A stretch of DNA of 64,000 nt from Hypericum androsaemum. Lineage: Eukaryota > Streptophyta > Magnoliopsida > Malpighiales > Hypericaceae. The notes beneath the pieces are model-generated. The model saw nothing but the letters and a program-made list of their open reading frames with translations. It did not search any database and was not told where the DNA came from. Of this stretch, positions 47,786 to 58,815 are shown in pieces. Each line of letters begins with the position of its first letter. Position 1 is the first letter of the stretch. The stretch spans positions 712,001 through 776,000 of the forward strand of contig OZ023192.1 in the NCBI GenBank assembly GCA_963995505.1, read 5' to 3'. The position numbers and the translations under genes are program-made.

Positions 47786-49817
47786 TGATATACAAGAAAT
47801 TGACAAGCAATTAAACACGCAAGCAAATGGTATAGTGGATAAGTAGGGTTTTGAACTGAGGGTTGGAACATGAAATCTAAACAATCAATTATGCGAAGTG
47901 GAAGAATTGAAGTTTTGTAAAGAAGTAAACGAGGTTATAAGGAAGTAAAAGAAATCAAAAGCGTAAAGAAACGAGTTGTGAATTCAGTGGAGACAAACGA
48001 GCACGATACCATATGGATCGACTACCTACATTAAGATTATGGTTCTTATGAAGCTCTAACTAGTACCCGGAGTGTTCTAACACATCCCCCTAACGCTTTT
48101 GCTCATTAGTGAGATAAAACTAAGATAGCAAAGACCTAAGTTACTAATTAACGCTTTCGCTCATCAATTAGACTTAGAACTATACCAATCCCAATTATGA
48201 AGATTCCTCCTAGCGAGTTATTCTTACGATATCAATACATCTCATTAATACCTAAGAACATGTTAATTGGTTCATCCATCAATTCGAGTGCCTCTCGGTC
48301 CACTCTCATTAATTCTAATCATAACCTAAGTGATCAAGTTAGGTTAAATATTAAGCACACCAATTAACAACTAATACGAAAGGTAATCAAACCATAAACT
48401 CACATAGATAATCAATCACATATTAGCAATGTTTTTAAAATTGACCCGAAAGGCCTCGGAAGTCTTAAAATATTTGGTTTGTCCGGTCGGATCGATCGAG
48501 CCACCGGTCAGACTGGGACTTCTATTTTATATTAATATAATTAAATAAGGTTTAATAAATTTAATTTAAGATAAAAATAATAAAATACCAAATAAGTTCA
48601 AATATTTAGCAACTTTGTTATATAATTTATCCAAACAAAGTCCTCAAACATGAATTAAACAAGTCTAGAAGAACAAGAAGATCATTATACAAGTTTTCAT
48701 GTTCGATATATTAATCCAATTCGTTTGATTTAGTTGGCATATTATCAAAAATTGTTAAAAAGATAAGTTTGTTGTGATCCAAAAGTAATGTACACGCTCA
48801 GAGCGTGGAAATAGAGGTTTTATTTCTAAATTAAATCAGATAAAATGGTAAAATAAACACTAATTTTTCTGATTCAGGTAAACCGGGTCACCCGAAAGCA
48901 CCCGATCAGTAGTCTGACCAAATTTTGGCCGATCGAACCACGTTATGAGTTTTAGGCAAAAATTGACCCAAATTTGGTCCCAGGTAGTGGTCTGACCAGT
49001 CAGATTGCCTGTCGGACCGTGGGTTTTAAAATATTGCATATTAGGACATCACACTCTAGAGAAATCTACTCGCTAAGCATGGCAACAAAGCAAGAGATAT
49101 TAATGAAAGACATCATAATGAAAAGCATAAGTATATAGAAAGAGGAGGCTTAGTCGTTTCAGCAAGCCTTGCCAATCTCCTCCACGAAGCTAAGCAAAAT
49201 TTTGGCTTTATTAATCTCCCCAAAGTCTGTCTCAAGGTCGCAGAAAAAGTATATGTAAAACCTAGAAGACTATGGCCTATATATAAGTAAATGACTAGCT
49301 AGAAAATAAGAAATCTAGAAGAGTCTCACCTAAACTAGAAGTTTTCAGGCCAATAACAAGTGGCCAAGTATAAGAAAATAACTTAAACATAATATTCTTA
49401 GGCAAAAACATGGGCCAAAATCGTAGCAAACCGAAATAAGTCAAGTTCCCATCTAAAAAGGAAGTCCAGAAAATATGCCATCGGAGACCTGGCATTCGCT
49501 AGGCCTCGGCTACTGCCTGGCCATTGGCGTCCGCCAGGTCGCTGGCTTACTCCAAGCTTGGCATACTCCAAGCTTTTGGCGTTCGCCAGGCTCCACTCAA
49601 TTCTGATCCATCGCTTCTTGTCGTCATGTCTTCGCTCCAATTGTTCACGATCACTCTGGCAACCTACCAAAAATTGCAACACACGGTAGAAGTCCACTCC
49701 ATGACTCGAATATGCATAAATGACATAAGACTCTATTGGACATAGCAAAAACAAAAAAAATACGATTAGATACAAATGAAACATATGACAAATACTTGAG
49801 TGTTTACACACTCATCA
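47786..49817 (-). mobile_element. Solo LTR (about 2.0 kb) inserted in LINE B
   Basis: The segment is bounded TGATATACAAG...CACTCATCA and flanked by GTCCG (47781-47785) and GTCCA (49818-49822), a 5-bp duplication with one change. Removing it restores an in-frame LINE reading (…AKSIWDYFW). On the minus strand it begins TGATGAGTGTGTAAACACTC, a familiar start of plant LTRs. No gag-pol or internal LTR pair was seen, so a solo LTR is favoured over a short LARD/TRIM. It contains an hAT element. Confidence 0.75.
48427..49036. mobile_element. hAT-type MITE (610 bp) inside the solo LTR
   Basis: The ends are CAATGTTTTTAAAA and TTTTAAAATATTG, with a perfect 8-bp duplication CATATTAG (48419-48426 and 49037-49044). 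Subterminal CCGGTCGG/CCGGTCAG motifs are shared with the hAT MITE at 10466-10929. It is non-coding. Confidence 0.85.
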
Positions 49818-50219
49818 GTCCATCTGGGATTACTTCTGGGTTGGTGTGTAAACTCCTCTATCACTATTTATTTGGAGGAATGTGTGTGATTTGTACATGG
49901 TATGATGATCAAGAAGATGTGGTTAGCACTATATGGATCGATTCTTTGGAGATTTTAGATAACTAGGAACCGTGCTATTTTCCAAGGAGGACGGTGCGAC
50001 CGGGAGCTTCTCACTCATACTATCACTAGACATGTTCAAGAATGGCTTAGATGGTCAAATTCTTGAGAGGATTTTATACCCCAAAACTTATTTTTGTACA
50101 TAAAATATCTACGAGATAGAGGAGAATAGACATGTATAGCACAAGTAGATTAGAAATTTTTAACTACTTGGTGTAAATATTTAGAGTATTTAAAATTAAT
50201 CTATTTACCAAAAAAAAAA

Positions 50220-50893
50220 GGATAATGGAGGCTGCAGGATAAATTTTAGCCTCATGATATATGACGCAATTGTATGGAGCTTATGGATACATCAAAAAAG
50301 TGATTTTCGACAAGTGATTGAGATTTTCTCCTTAATTTCATCTTGTTTAATATCCATGAATGACTTGTGTGTTCTAATTATATATCACTACAATGTTATC
50401 AAGATTTTATCTTTTACTTACACACTCTTAGAGGAGATTTGATAAAAATCTTACCGAATTATTATTACATGTGTTATTATTTGGTACACTTTTACCTAAT
50501 AGCTATTTTGGTGTAATAGCTAAAGCAATATGATTATGGAAATTTATGCTTATCAAAAAAGTGAAAGTCATCCTAATGATTGTAGAATCTCCTCTTTATT
50601 TTTTTAAAGTAAATTTATAACAACAATTACACATTGTTAAGAATTGAACCATCTTTTGTCAACTTCTCCGACATTTTGTGCTATTAGATTAAATAATCAT
50701 TTAGTATCTCTAAAAGGGACAACAACAACTAATTTATCCTAACTTTGCCTTCTTCATTGCGGTTGATCATGATGATGATTGGAATAAAAATGAATTTACC
50801 CATGGCTTTAATCATGAGAAAGCTATTCCCACCACCAAAAGTGATGTCAAACAGAGTGCACTTCGTTTCGGGATGGAAATTACATTTTATATC
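50220..50893. other. AT-rich spacer
   Basis: No gene or repeat recognised. Confidence 0.45.
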
Positions 50894-51966
50894 GGGAAAA
50901 GTCCTGTAAGTACCCTGTAGTTTCAGACTTTCAGAATTAAGACAATGTGGTTTCAAATTGAGAATTTAGTACCATGTGGTTTACACATTTTTTTCTGGGC
51001 AGATCCAGGGCAACTACCCAACCAACTGGACGTGAAACGGTACCATTTTTTAGCCTACATGGCAAGTGAGTGGGTTAAATTTCTGTTGACATGCCACGTC
51101 AATAATTACCTAAATAGTCCCTAAAAAACTTTGACTTTAACAAAAAAAATTCTCATCTCGTATAAAAAACCCAAACTTAACCAAAAACCCTATCTTCTTC
51201 TTCTTCTTCTTCTTCGTCGTCGTCCTCCTCCTCCTCCCTCGCTCTCGTCTCCCTCTCACCTCTTCCAGAAGCAAGCAAGCAAAGGAAAAAACTGAACTAA
51301 AACTGAAACGAATGCACACCTTCTGGTCTACTCATTCCCGGCACCCGGCCACATCATCCCTCTCATCGACCTCACCTCCAACCTCCTCCACCGTGGCGTA
51401 GCCGTCACGGTCGCCGTCACACGGGACAACCTCCACCTCCTCGAGCCCCTCTGATCCCCCTACGTGTCCCACCTCCTCCCCCATCTCGATCTGGGTTGTC
51501 CCACCTCCTCGATCCCAACATCCGTGGTGCTGACGATGGCGTCGACATACCTAGGGATTAGGTGCTACGATGAGAACATGGTCGTGACATTACTGCTGCG
51601 TCCTTGGAAGGTTTGATTTATGGCTCAGGGAAGTGTGTGAGTTGGGTTTGGTTTATATTAACAAGCTTAGTGAGGATCTTCATTAGGTTAATGCCGTGAT
51701 TTGAGAAAGTGGGTTTGGGATGGAGGAGAGAAGGAAATGGGAAGAGGTTAGGGATGAAGGAGTTTTTGAAAAAAATTAATAAAATAGGGATTATTTTGAT
51801 ATTTTCTATAAAATCATCCACGAGGATGGATCGGGTATAGCTGGCGTGACACGAGGACAGAGTCTATGACATGACAATCAAAATAGCCCGACCAGCTGTC
51901 CTGGGCTTGCCCGAAAAAAAATGTGTAAAAGTCTGAAACTACATAGTACTTACCGGGACTTTTCCC
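50894..51966. mobile_element. Pack-MULE carrying a glycosyltransferase fragment
   Basis: The inverted ends are GGGAAAAGTCCTGTAAGTAC (left) and GGGAAAAGTCCCGGTAAGTA (complement of right), with further shared inner blocks ('GTTTCAGACTTT', 'CACATTTTTTT'). Flanks TTTTATATC (50885-50893) and TTTTATATT (51967-51975) match at 8 of 9, the Mutator pattern. No transposase was found. The interior carries the N-terminal coding piece listed next. Confidence 0.87.
51311..51480 (+). pseudogene. Captured N-terminal fragment of a family-1 UDP-glycosyltransferase
   Basis: The frame reads 'HLLVYSFPAPGHIIPLIDLT' followed by 'RGVAVTVAVTRDNLHLLEPL', then a stop at 51452 and a further related stretch. This is the typical first beta-strand/helix of plant UGTs, closest in feel to the UGT89 group. 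That segment normally forms part of the acceptor pocket; the C-terminal PSPG sugar-donor motif is absent. The preceding bases look like a 5' leader, with the native ATG slightly altered. It is non-functional as an enzyme. Confidence 0.82.
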
Positions 51967-51975
51967 TTTTATATT

Positions 51976-53716
51976 TGATCGATCGGAATCCGATTGTTAC
52001 TGCAAGCACTAATGTAGATTAGTTAGAAGCATCTCATTGCTACATTTCTAACTTTAATTTGTTAAATTTCCCAGTTTCTAATCATAGTTACTCAAAGCTA
52101 AATTACCATCCGTTAGAGAAAGTGTTCATTGTTTTAATGTATATTGTTAGATTATAGACACTCATAATTGGTATACATGCGATGGTGTTCGAAAAATAAC
52201 TGACCAATGTTGTTTTAGCATATATTAACAAGAAGTAACCAAATTGAGTATTCATCAAAATGCACTTGATTTAAAATTTGACCAGAAATATTTGGTTCAC
52301 CTTCATATAATCCAATTTGATTTGCATTTAGATTATCGGCTAAAATTTTATTTGAATACCAAAAATTTCGACCGCAATAATTCAGTCCAAATTATTTTTT
52401 TCCATATTAATTCGGGGGACTAGAAAGGAGTGTTTTTCTCCATTATAGCTTGGACCCCCACCACTCAATATCTGAAATCATATCTAGAAATCTCAATAAG
52501 TGTGTAGAAGGAAAGGTGATGTTTTGTGGATATATTATTTAGAGACAACGAGTGTCACGGGTCAAAGCAAGACAGGAGTGGCCTTGTAAAATTGGAACGT
52601 TGGAGCAATGGACTGGCTTCAACGGCAATCACCGAAAGAAGCTTAGAGGCCTTCATCTTGACTCACTATAACCGTCAACCTAATATATGATATTGTAGAT
52701 TCGGTAATCCAAGTTCGACTCAAACATAATTTTAAAAAATGATAAAGTTGTTTTTAATTTAAGTTTTCAACCTTTCTTGCAAGTTTAGTTAACCTTAGTT
52801 AAAGTTTAGTCGGACAACTGCATAAAATTTCGTAATTGAATCCTTCTCCTCACTTTGCACTTTCACGAAGTCGTTTTCAATAATTGAGAAGAATAACACA
52901 TATTTTTCCGGAAAAGGATTATCATTAGTTGAGTTTGAACAACAATTTATTATTTAAATATTACACGCTTGGGATGTCAATTTAATGCACATAAGCATAC
53001 CTATCTTTTAAGTAACTCGACAATTTCCCTCGTACTCGATTCTAGAATTTATTTTCATGTAATACCATAAAACAAATTCGAATACACAAAACATAATCTT
53101 TATCATTATATTCCACAAATACTTTATAATAAACGCTTCTCCCTGACCTTATTATATCTAATAAATGTGCACCAATTCGAATATAAAATAGAACCGAAAT
53201 ATAAAATTGGAACGTTGGAGCGATTGACACCGTCAACGGCAATCACCGAAAGAAGCAAATGGGTCCTCATCTTAGTGTCAACATCTCAGGCTCTCGGTAA
53301 CGTCCCTATCTTAATATATAAACATAAAATTTATATTAGTATATTTGTGGAATTCGAACATTCGGACTTTACTTGATTATATATATAAATATTGTAGAAA
53401 ATTAAAACGAAAAAAGAAAAAAAAACTTTTCTGTTCATCTTCTGTTAATATATGATGTCCTGTATATTTCTAGAAAGCATTGCGCAACGCGCTTCCCAAA
53501 AAAGGCATGTAGCTCAATGACAAGGCGTTGTAAATATTTACAAAGTTCAAGATTCAAACCTTGGCGCAATGGGTTTAATAAGAAAGAGGCAACCATATAG
53601 CAATTCTCCGTTAAAAAAAACTTAAGGAGAATTAAATCATAGTAATAAATTTAACGAGAATTCATAATCGAAAATTTTAGATGTCTTAAAACTTGGTCGA
53701 CATTGCTTTGAATTTA
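51976..53716. other. AT-rich spacer with a dispersed repeat and a SINE-like stretch
   Basis: A segment of about 100 bp recurs at about 52585-52690 and 53200-53325 (shared 'AAATTGGAACGTTGGAGC' and 'AACGGCAATCACCGAAAGAA'). A tRNA-like block lies at about 53503-53570. No gene is supported. Confidence 0.5.
53503..53620 (+). other. Possible tRNA-derived SINE
   Basis: 'GGCATGTAGCTCAATGAC' (A-box-like) is followed by 'AGATTCAAACCTTGG' (B-box-like) and an A-run near 53612. The arrangement and the GGCATGTAGCTC start resemble plant SINEs. Target duplications were not found. Confidence 0.4.
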
Positions 53717-53730
53717 TTAGTTCAATACAT

Positions 53731-56407
53731 TTTTTTGAAAGGAAACATATAATATATTAAAAACGATAATTAAGTCGGAAAATCCGAATACAAGAGAGCA
53801 TCAAGCTCGAGCGGGTGGATGGTAGACCAATCCAAAGGTAGAGAACCTAGCCTACAAAGTTTGCAAACGGTTAATAAGACTAAGTTCGCACAAAGGAAGG
53901 GAACATACATTTTCTCGAAGATCCAGAATCAAAGTCTCCAGTTGCCAAGGGACCTTCGGGTGAGGATCAGACAAGAAGATGTATGCTAGCCGACAGTCTA
54001 TTTCGATTGTAGTAGCCACAAGAGAAAAGCGAAGTTGAATAATCTTGACAGTGGCATGAATTGCGAGAATTTCAACCTCCAATGGGAGGAGGCAAAAATC
54101 CATATGGTCTGACCTTCGAGAAGAAAGCCGTCCGAGTTTTTGACAATTGCAGCAACTCCCGAGGAAGACGAGTCTTCAATCCAGGAGACATCGCAGTTGA
54201 ACTTCAAGGTCCCAGCGTCCGGAGCAACCCATGAAGTTGAAGTTGAAGTTAAGTTGAAACCCAACGAATCAATTACTGCAGTACTTAGAACCTGGAAAGT
54301 TTCATCACAAAAATAAGTGACTTGGATAACAATACCACGAGGATTAGGTACTAGGCCATTAAAGATAAATTTATTTTTAGATAACCAGATGGACCAGCAC
54401 AAGTGCAGGGCAAAAGACAACAATCTTCTATTACTATCAGAAGAAAAACTGTCAAATAAAAACTTTAGCCAGCCCCCAAAATTAACGTGAAGGATAGGGT
54501 CGAAACAGGAAGAGAGAGGGCTGCAAAACCAAGCGGCTCTTGCATAAGAGCATTCGAACAAAAGATGCACAACAGATTCATCAGCAATGAGACAGATTTT
54601 GCATAAAGAGGACGGGTTTAAGTGTCTCTTGTGCAAGTTTGCTACAGTAAGAAGACAATTTTGAGTAGCTCTCCATGCAAAATGTTTGATTTTTGGTGGA
54701 GCATCTACCAACCAAAGTTTCTGCCACGTACCTACAGCCACAAGAGGTAAATCAGAGTGGGTAGAATTCGCAAGTAAAGGAGGACAAACCTGGTTCTTAA
54801 GAATCCGATAACCCTTCTTGACAGAGAAGGAGCCATCAACCGAGTGATGCCAAATTACTTTGTCAGGAGTACCAGCCCGACATACTCAAATTTTGCTGAT
54901 TGTAGTTTGCTCCTCCTTGTTGAAAAGGTTATGCAGTAAATCTGTTCTCCAGCTACCTGTAGACAAACAGATGAGATCCGCAACAGAAGAAATATCCCAA
55001 GAAATCACATTCCTAAAGTTCAACTTAAAACCAGATAAAGTGGGAATCCAAGGATCAGTCCAAATATTTGTAGTTAGACCATTGCCAATCCTAATCAGAA
55101 CATCATCCTTAATAGCTTTTTGACCAATAAGAAGGCTATTCCAGACCCAAGAAAGTCTAGAGCCACGGCCAGCACACAATAAATCACCATCAGGAAAATA
55201 TAAACCTTTGAAGACCCGAAAATACAAAGAAGTTCGTTAGAATGTAACCTCCAAACTTGCTTGGCCAATAAAGCTGTATTGAAGACCTGAAGGTCTTTAA
55301 ATCCGAGGCCACCTGATCTTTTAGAAATAGTACATTTACTCCAACTAAGCCAATGAATTTTGTTCATACTCACATCACCCGACCACCAGAACTTGGAAAC
55401 CAGGCCATTAAGCTTATCAATAAAAGTAGAAGGAAACATCAAGCATTGCATTGTATAACATGGTATGGCAGAAAGAACCGCCTGATGAGAACTTCCCTCC
55501 TGGCCGTAGAAAGAAGCTTTTGCTTCCAGCTCGTGGTCCTGGTGATTATCCTTTCCAAAATGAAATTCAAAGCCTCACGTTTGGATCTATCCCAGAATGA
55601 AGGTAGACCTAAATACTTGTCATTAGCAACCATTTGCTTCATTCCCAAGATATCCGTGATTATCTGTATATTAGGAATAGTCTCCCATCTAGCAAACCAA
55701 ATACTAGACTTGTCAAAGTTGATCTCTTAACCAGATGCATTAGAAAAACAAACGAGTAATTCTTTCAGCTTAGTGGCTTCAAGAACATTGGCCCCACCAA
55801 AGAGCAAAGTATCGTCAGCGAAGAGAACGTGTGTAAGCGAAGGACAATGTCTATTAAAAGCAAATCCCTAAATCTCCCCCAACCTCTTGGACCGAAGATA
55901 AAATGTGCAAATGCGTCCGAAATAAAGAGGAATAAAAAGGGGGAAAGGGGATCACCTTGTCATATTCCCCTAAAGGAAGGGAACCATGGAAGAGGCTGAC
56001 CATTGAATAAGACGCTGTAAGAAGTAGAAGTGATGCAGCTCATAGTACAAACAATCCACTTTTCAGGAAAGCCAAGTTGTCTCATAACAGATTCCAAAAA
56101 CTTCCAATTAACAAGGCCATAAGATTTTTTCAAATCAAGTTTAATGGCTATGGAATTCTTAGTCTTCCTAGAAGCAGTTCTAAGGCAATGAAAAGCTTCA
56201 TGGACAATGATCACATTATCCTGAATAGATCGACCTTTAACAAATGCACTTTGACACTCAGAGATTAAAGATTCCATACAAGGTTTAAGACGATTCGCAA
56301 GAACTTTGGAGTACACCTTGTAATCAAAATTGCATAGACCAATCGGCCTAAAACCATGAATACTGTTAGGATTAGGAATCTTAGGAATGAGAGCAATAAA
56401 GGTCCTA
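53731..56407 (-). mobile_element. 5'-truncated LINE, C, with target duplication
   Basis: On the minus strand this reads a nearly continuous LINE ORF2 with a few stops. It starts mid-reverse-transcriptase at 'FIALIPKIPNPN' (about 56395), then 'SAFVKGRSIQDN', 'LKKSYGLVNWKFL', 'GDPLSPFLF' and the catalytic FADD box near 55820. Then comes zf-RVT (54741-54500) and an RNase H-like tail (54200-53860). It ends in an A-run (T's at 53731-53736). The target duplication is TTAGTTCAATACAT (53717-53730) and TTAGGTTCAATACAT (56963-56977), with one base inserted. The endonuclease domain was lost at insertion. A pogo-like MITE sits exactly at its 5' junction. Confidence 0.9.
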
Positions 56408-56960
56408 CATTAAAACCTCTATAATGTGATCTCCTCTAAAGTGATAACCTCTCTAAATTGATAAAAAGTCCTAGTCCCGAGTCGGGATCAGTGTTAAAAT
56501 TTAATAACCTCTCTATCGTAATAACTAATACTTTTTTGAAAAATTTTAGTGTTAAATCTCGGTCCCAATTTTCGTATAAAGTGATATTTTTTAATAAATA
56601 TACATATTTTTACATAATTCATGAATGCCAACAATATTTTAAGATATTGGTTTATGCTTGTTTGATAAATTTTACATCATCATGCATATTATGGATTATC
56701 TTCAAATGGTATTTTTAATCATCGTCTTGTTGTAAACAAAATGTTTCAATCGAGTGTAGCATCTGAATAACGCTATAAGCCGATATTTTAGGCCATTTGA
56801 ATGTAGACAAAATAATTTTTAGTTATTTACGTATTTATTGCTTCAAAACTCAATATTATTTTTTTTAGGAGCAAATAAGTAAACCTATCTTATGTGATAA
56901 CCTCTCTAAAGTGATATTTTTCTCCGGTCCCAACGATATCACTTTAGAGAGGTTTTACTG
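56408..56960. mobile_element. Emigrant/pogo-like MITE, copy 1 (553 bp)
   Basis: The ends are CATTAAAACCTCTATAATG (left) and GAGAGGTTTTACTG (right), flanked by TA (56406-56407 and 56961-56962). The CAGTAAAACCTCT-type end and TA target match the Emigrant family of Tc1/mariner (pogo) MITEs. Subterminal blocks 'GTGATAACCTCTC' recur. Non-coding. Confidence 0.8.
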
Positions 56961-57440
56961 TATTAGGTTCAATACATGTTTGAATATAGAGAAATTACCT
57001 GAAAAACACATTGTCTATTGGTATTGATGTCTATTTTTTAGGGAAAATTATCTTCACATTCCTGTACTTTGGTCACCCTCTCCTTAGGGTCCCTGGATTT
57101 TGGAAAATAATTTTTCCGTCCCTAAGTTTTGATGATAATAGACTCTTGGGTCCCTGGTACCGGAATATTTCATATTCTCCAGCCATTTCCCAATTGAAAA
57201 GACCAAAATATCCTCCCACTTGAAAACAAAAATATCCTTCCCCTTCTTCCTCCAAACTCCACTGAGAATTCTTACCCAATTTTTTTTAAAATCCAACGGC
57301 GGTATCGATCTAAAACAGCTACATCAAAAGTAAAACATTCTCAGCCTTAAATAAAAAAATTTCCAGAATCCATGCCATCCATCCGATTTGTTCCATTCAA
57401 TATAACACAAAACAAACACTAGATCAAAAAGACAGTGCTT

Positions 57441-57634
57441 CTAGAACCTGAGCTTGGTGAAGAACCACTTGTTCTTCCCAATCTTGAAGCGCTCCTCGAA
57501 CCGAGCCTTGGCCTCCTTGAGCGCCGCGACCTTTTTGTCCTTCGAGACGAGTGCGTCGGTAGACATGACATCCTTGAGGTCTTCTTCGCCGAGTCCCTTC
57601 GGACGACCTTCCCGGGGTACTTCTTGATCTCGGC
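57441..57634 (-). pseudogene. RPL27: Captured fragment of 60S ribosomal protein L27 (eL27)
   Basis: It begins '[18 protein letters not shown]', the family's internal region. A deletion with short homology then joins to the C-terminal part in another frame: '[20 protein letters not shown]', then '[20 protein letters not shown]' and a stop at 57441-57443, as in the native C-terminus. About 28 native residues are missing at the junction. It lies directly downstream of the ATG1 piece in the same orientation, so a transcript would be chimeric. Confidence 0.88.
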
Positions 57635-57661
57635 TAACCGATGAGTTAAAATGGAAAAAAA

Positions 57662-57872
57662 CTCAATGATATCGTGGAGGGAGATGATGTTGGGATGGTT
57701 AATCCGCTTGAGGATGACGATCTCGGACATAAGGCTCTCCTGAAGCTTCTTGTTGAGCCGTGACGTGGACCCGGTGCCGGCCGTGCCACACGATCGAGAA
57801 CGAGCCCGACCTGATTTGCCACCCCACCAGGTAGTCCCCGACAACCCGCCCCCGCCCCGATGCCGCTGCCAT
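57662..57872 (-). pseudogene. ATG1: Captured N-terminal fragment of an ATG1-type autophagy kinase
   Basis: From a Met at 57872 the frame gives 'RVVGDYLVGWQIRSGSFSIV' and 'WHGRHRVH'. A small deletion shifts to another frame with 'RLNKKLQESLMSEIVILKRI' and '[13 protein letters not shown]'. This is the kinase N-lobe of plant ATG1b/c. The glycine loop is altered (Arg before Ser-Gly-Ser) and the segment holding the ATP-binding VAIK lysine is deleted, so no kinase activity is possible. Confidence 0.85.
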
Positions 57873-58815
57873 CCTTCCCTCCCTCCGGCAAAACCCTAAC
57901 AACCAACTCTGTGCTCCATCTCTGTTATGGAGGGGTTTAGATTTTGATTATTAGGGTTAATTAAACTAATGATATTGCGATGCATCCCTATCGGAAATGA
58001 CCCCAGCATCTCCACGTTCTTGACGCCCTTCTTCCCGGAGGCGGCGGGTTAAACGATTCGAACAGACTTTGGTTGTATCAGTTGATTTTTTTGTTTCATT
58101 AAAATTAATTAGGTTTCTTCATGATTTGGTTTGATCTTGTTAGGTTTTCGTTGGTTTGGTGTCGTTGGATTTTTTGTTAGTTTGATTTTGGTTATATGTT
58201 GGTTTTCTTTGTATTTTTTGGTTAGAGGTCAGAGGAAGAAGAAGATTAAAGTGGGGTACAAGATGAAGTAGGGAAGGAAAAGACTTTTTGTTTTTAAGTG
58301 GGAGGGACATTTTAGTCTTTTCAAGTGAGAGTTCACCGAAAAAAAATGAATATTCCGGCTCCAGGGACCCGAGAGTCTATTATCATCAAAATTTAGGGAC
58401 GGGACAATCATTTTCCAAAAGTCATGGACCTTAGGGGGAGGGTGACCAAAGGTCAGGGATGTGAGGATAATTTGCCCTTTTTTAAGGATTATTGAGAATC
58501 AATGACAACCCCTACGAGACAAGGAATTTTCAGGCCCTTAGAAGCACGGATTATGTTGAAGTATTGAGCCCTGATTCATAATTGATGCATAGTTTATTCC
58601 CAGTGGGGAGCTCGTTACTTTATGTCATGATGATTAAACTAGTCTTTTTTTAGCCCTAAGCTACTTGGATCAATTGTTCTAATTTAATAAAAAATATCAA
58701 GTTCGAGTATATGATAAAGTTGCATTATTAAATACTAATTGCGAGACTTTTGACACAACTCAAAGATCCTACCAGACTAAAACATGAATTAGTCAGTTAT
58801 GTAGATATTCAGATA

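Larger units (their letters stand above)
47225..50219 (+). mobile_element. 5'-truncated LINE fragment, B, split by a solo LTR
   Basis: The two halves, 47225-47785 and 49818-50219, read on as one element of the same family as 3052-4395. The first half has 'LGNGDSIYFWTDVW' and a zf-RVT region 'CIDHLFLTCSFAK'. The second continues directly with the equivalent of 'SIWDYFW' and 'MMIKK'. The 3' end is AATCTATTTACC followed by an A-run. Possible target repeats are GGAATAACAGAGG near 47226 and GGATAATGGAGG near 50219 (imperfect). It is dead through multiple stops. Confidence 0.8.
57041..58477. mobile_element. Chimeric Pack-MULE with ATG1 and ribosomal L27 fragments
   Basis: The inverted ends span about 150 bp: left GGGAAAATTATCTTCACATT, complement of right GGGCAAATTATCCTCACATC. 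They continue through 'TTTGGTCACCCTC' and 'TTTTGATGATAATAGACTC'. The flanking 7 bp TTTTTTA is identical on both sides, but it is low-complexity, so the target duplication is only suggestive. There is no transposase. Two host-gene pieces lie in the same orientation inside. Confidence 0.82.

Noticed and set aside
47786..49817. A complete LTR retrotransposon inside LINE B
   Set aside because: No internal LTR pair, primer-binding site or gag-pol sequence was seen; a solo LTR explains the ends and target duplication better.
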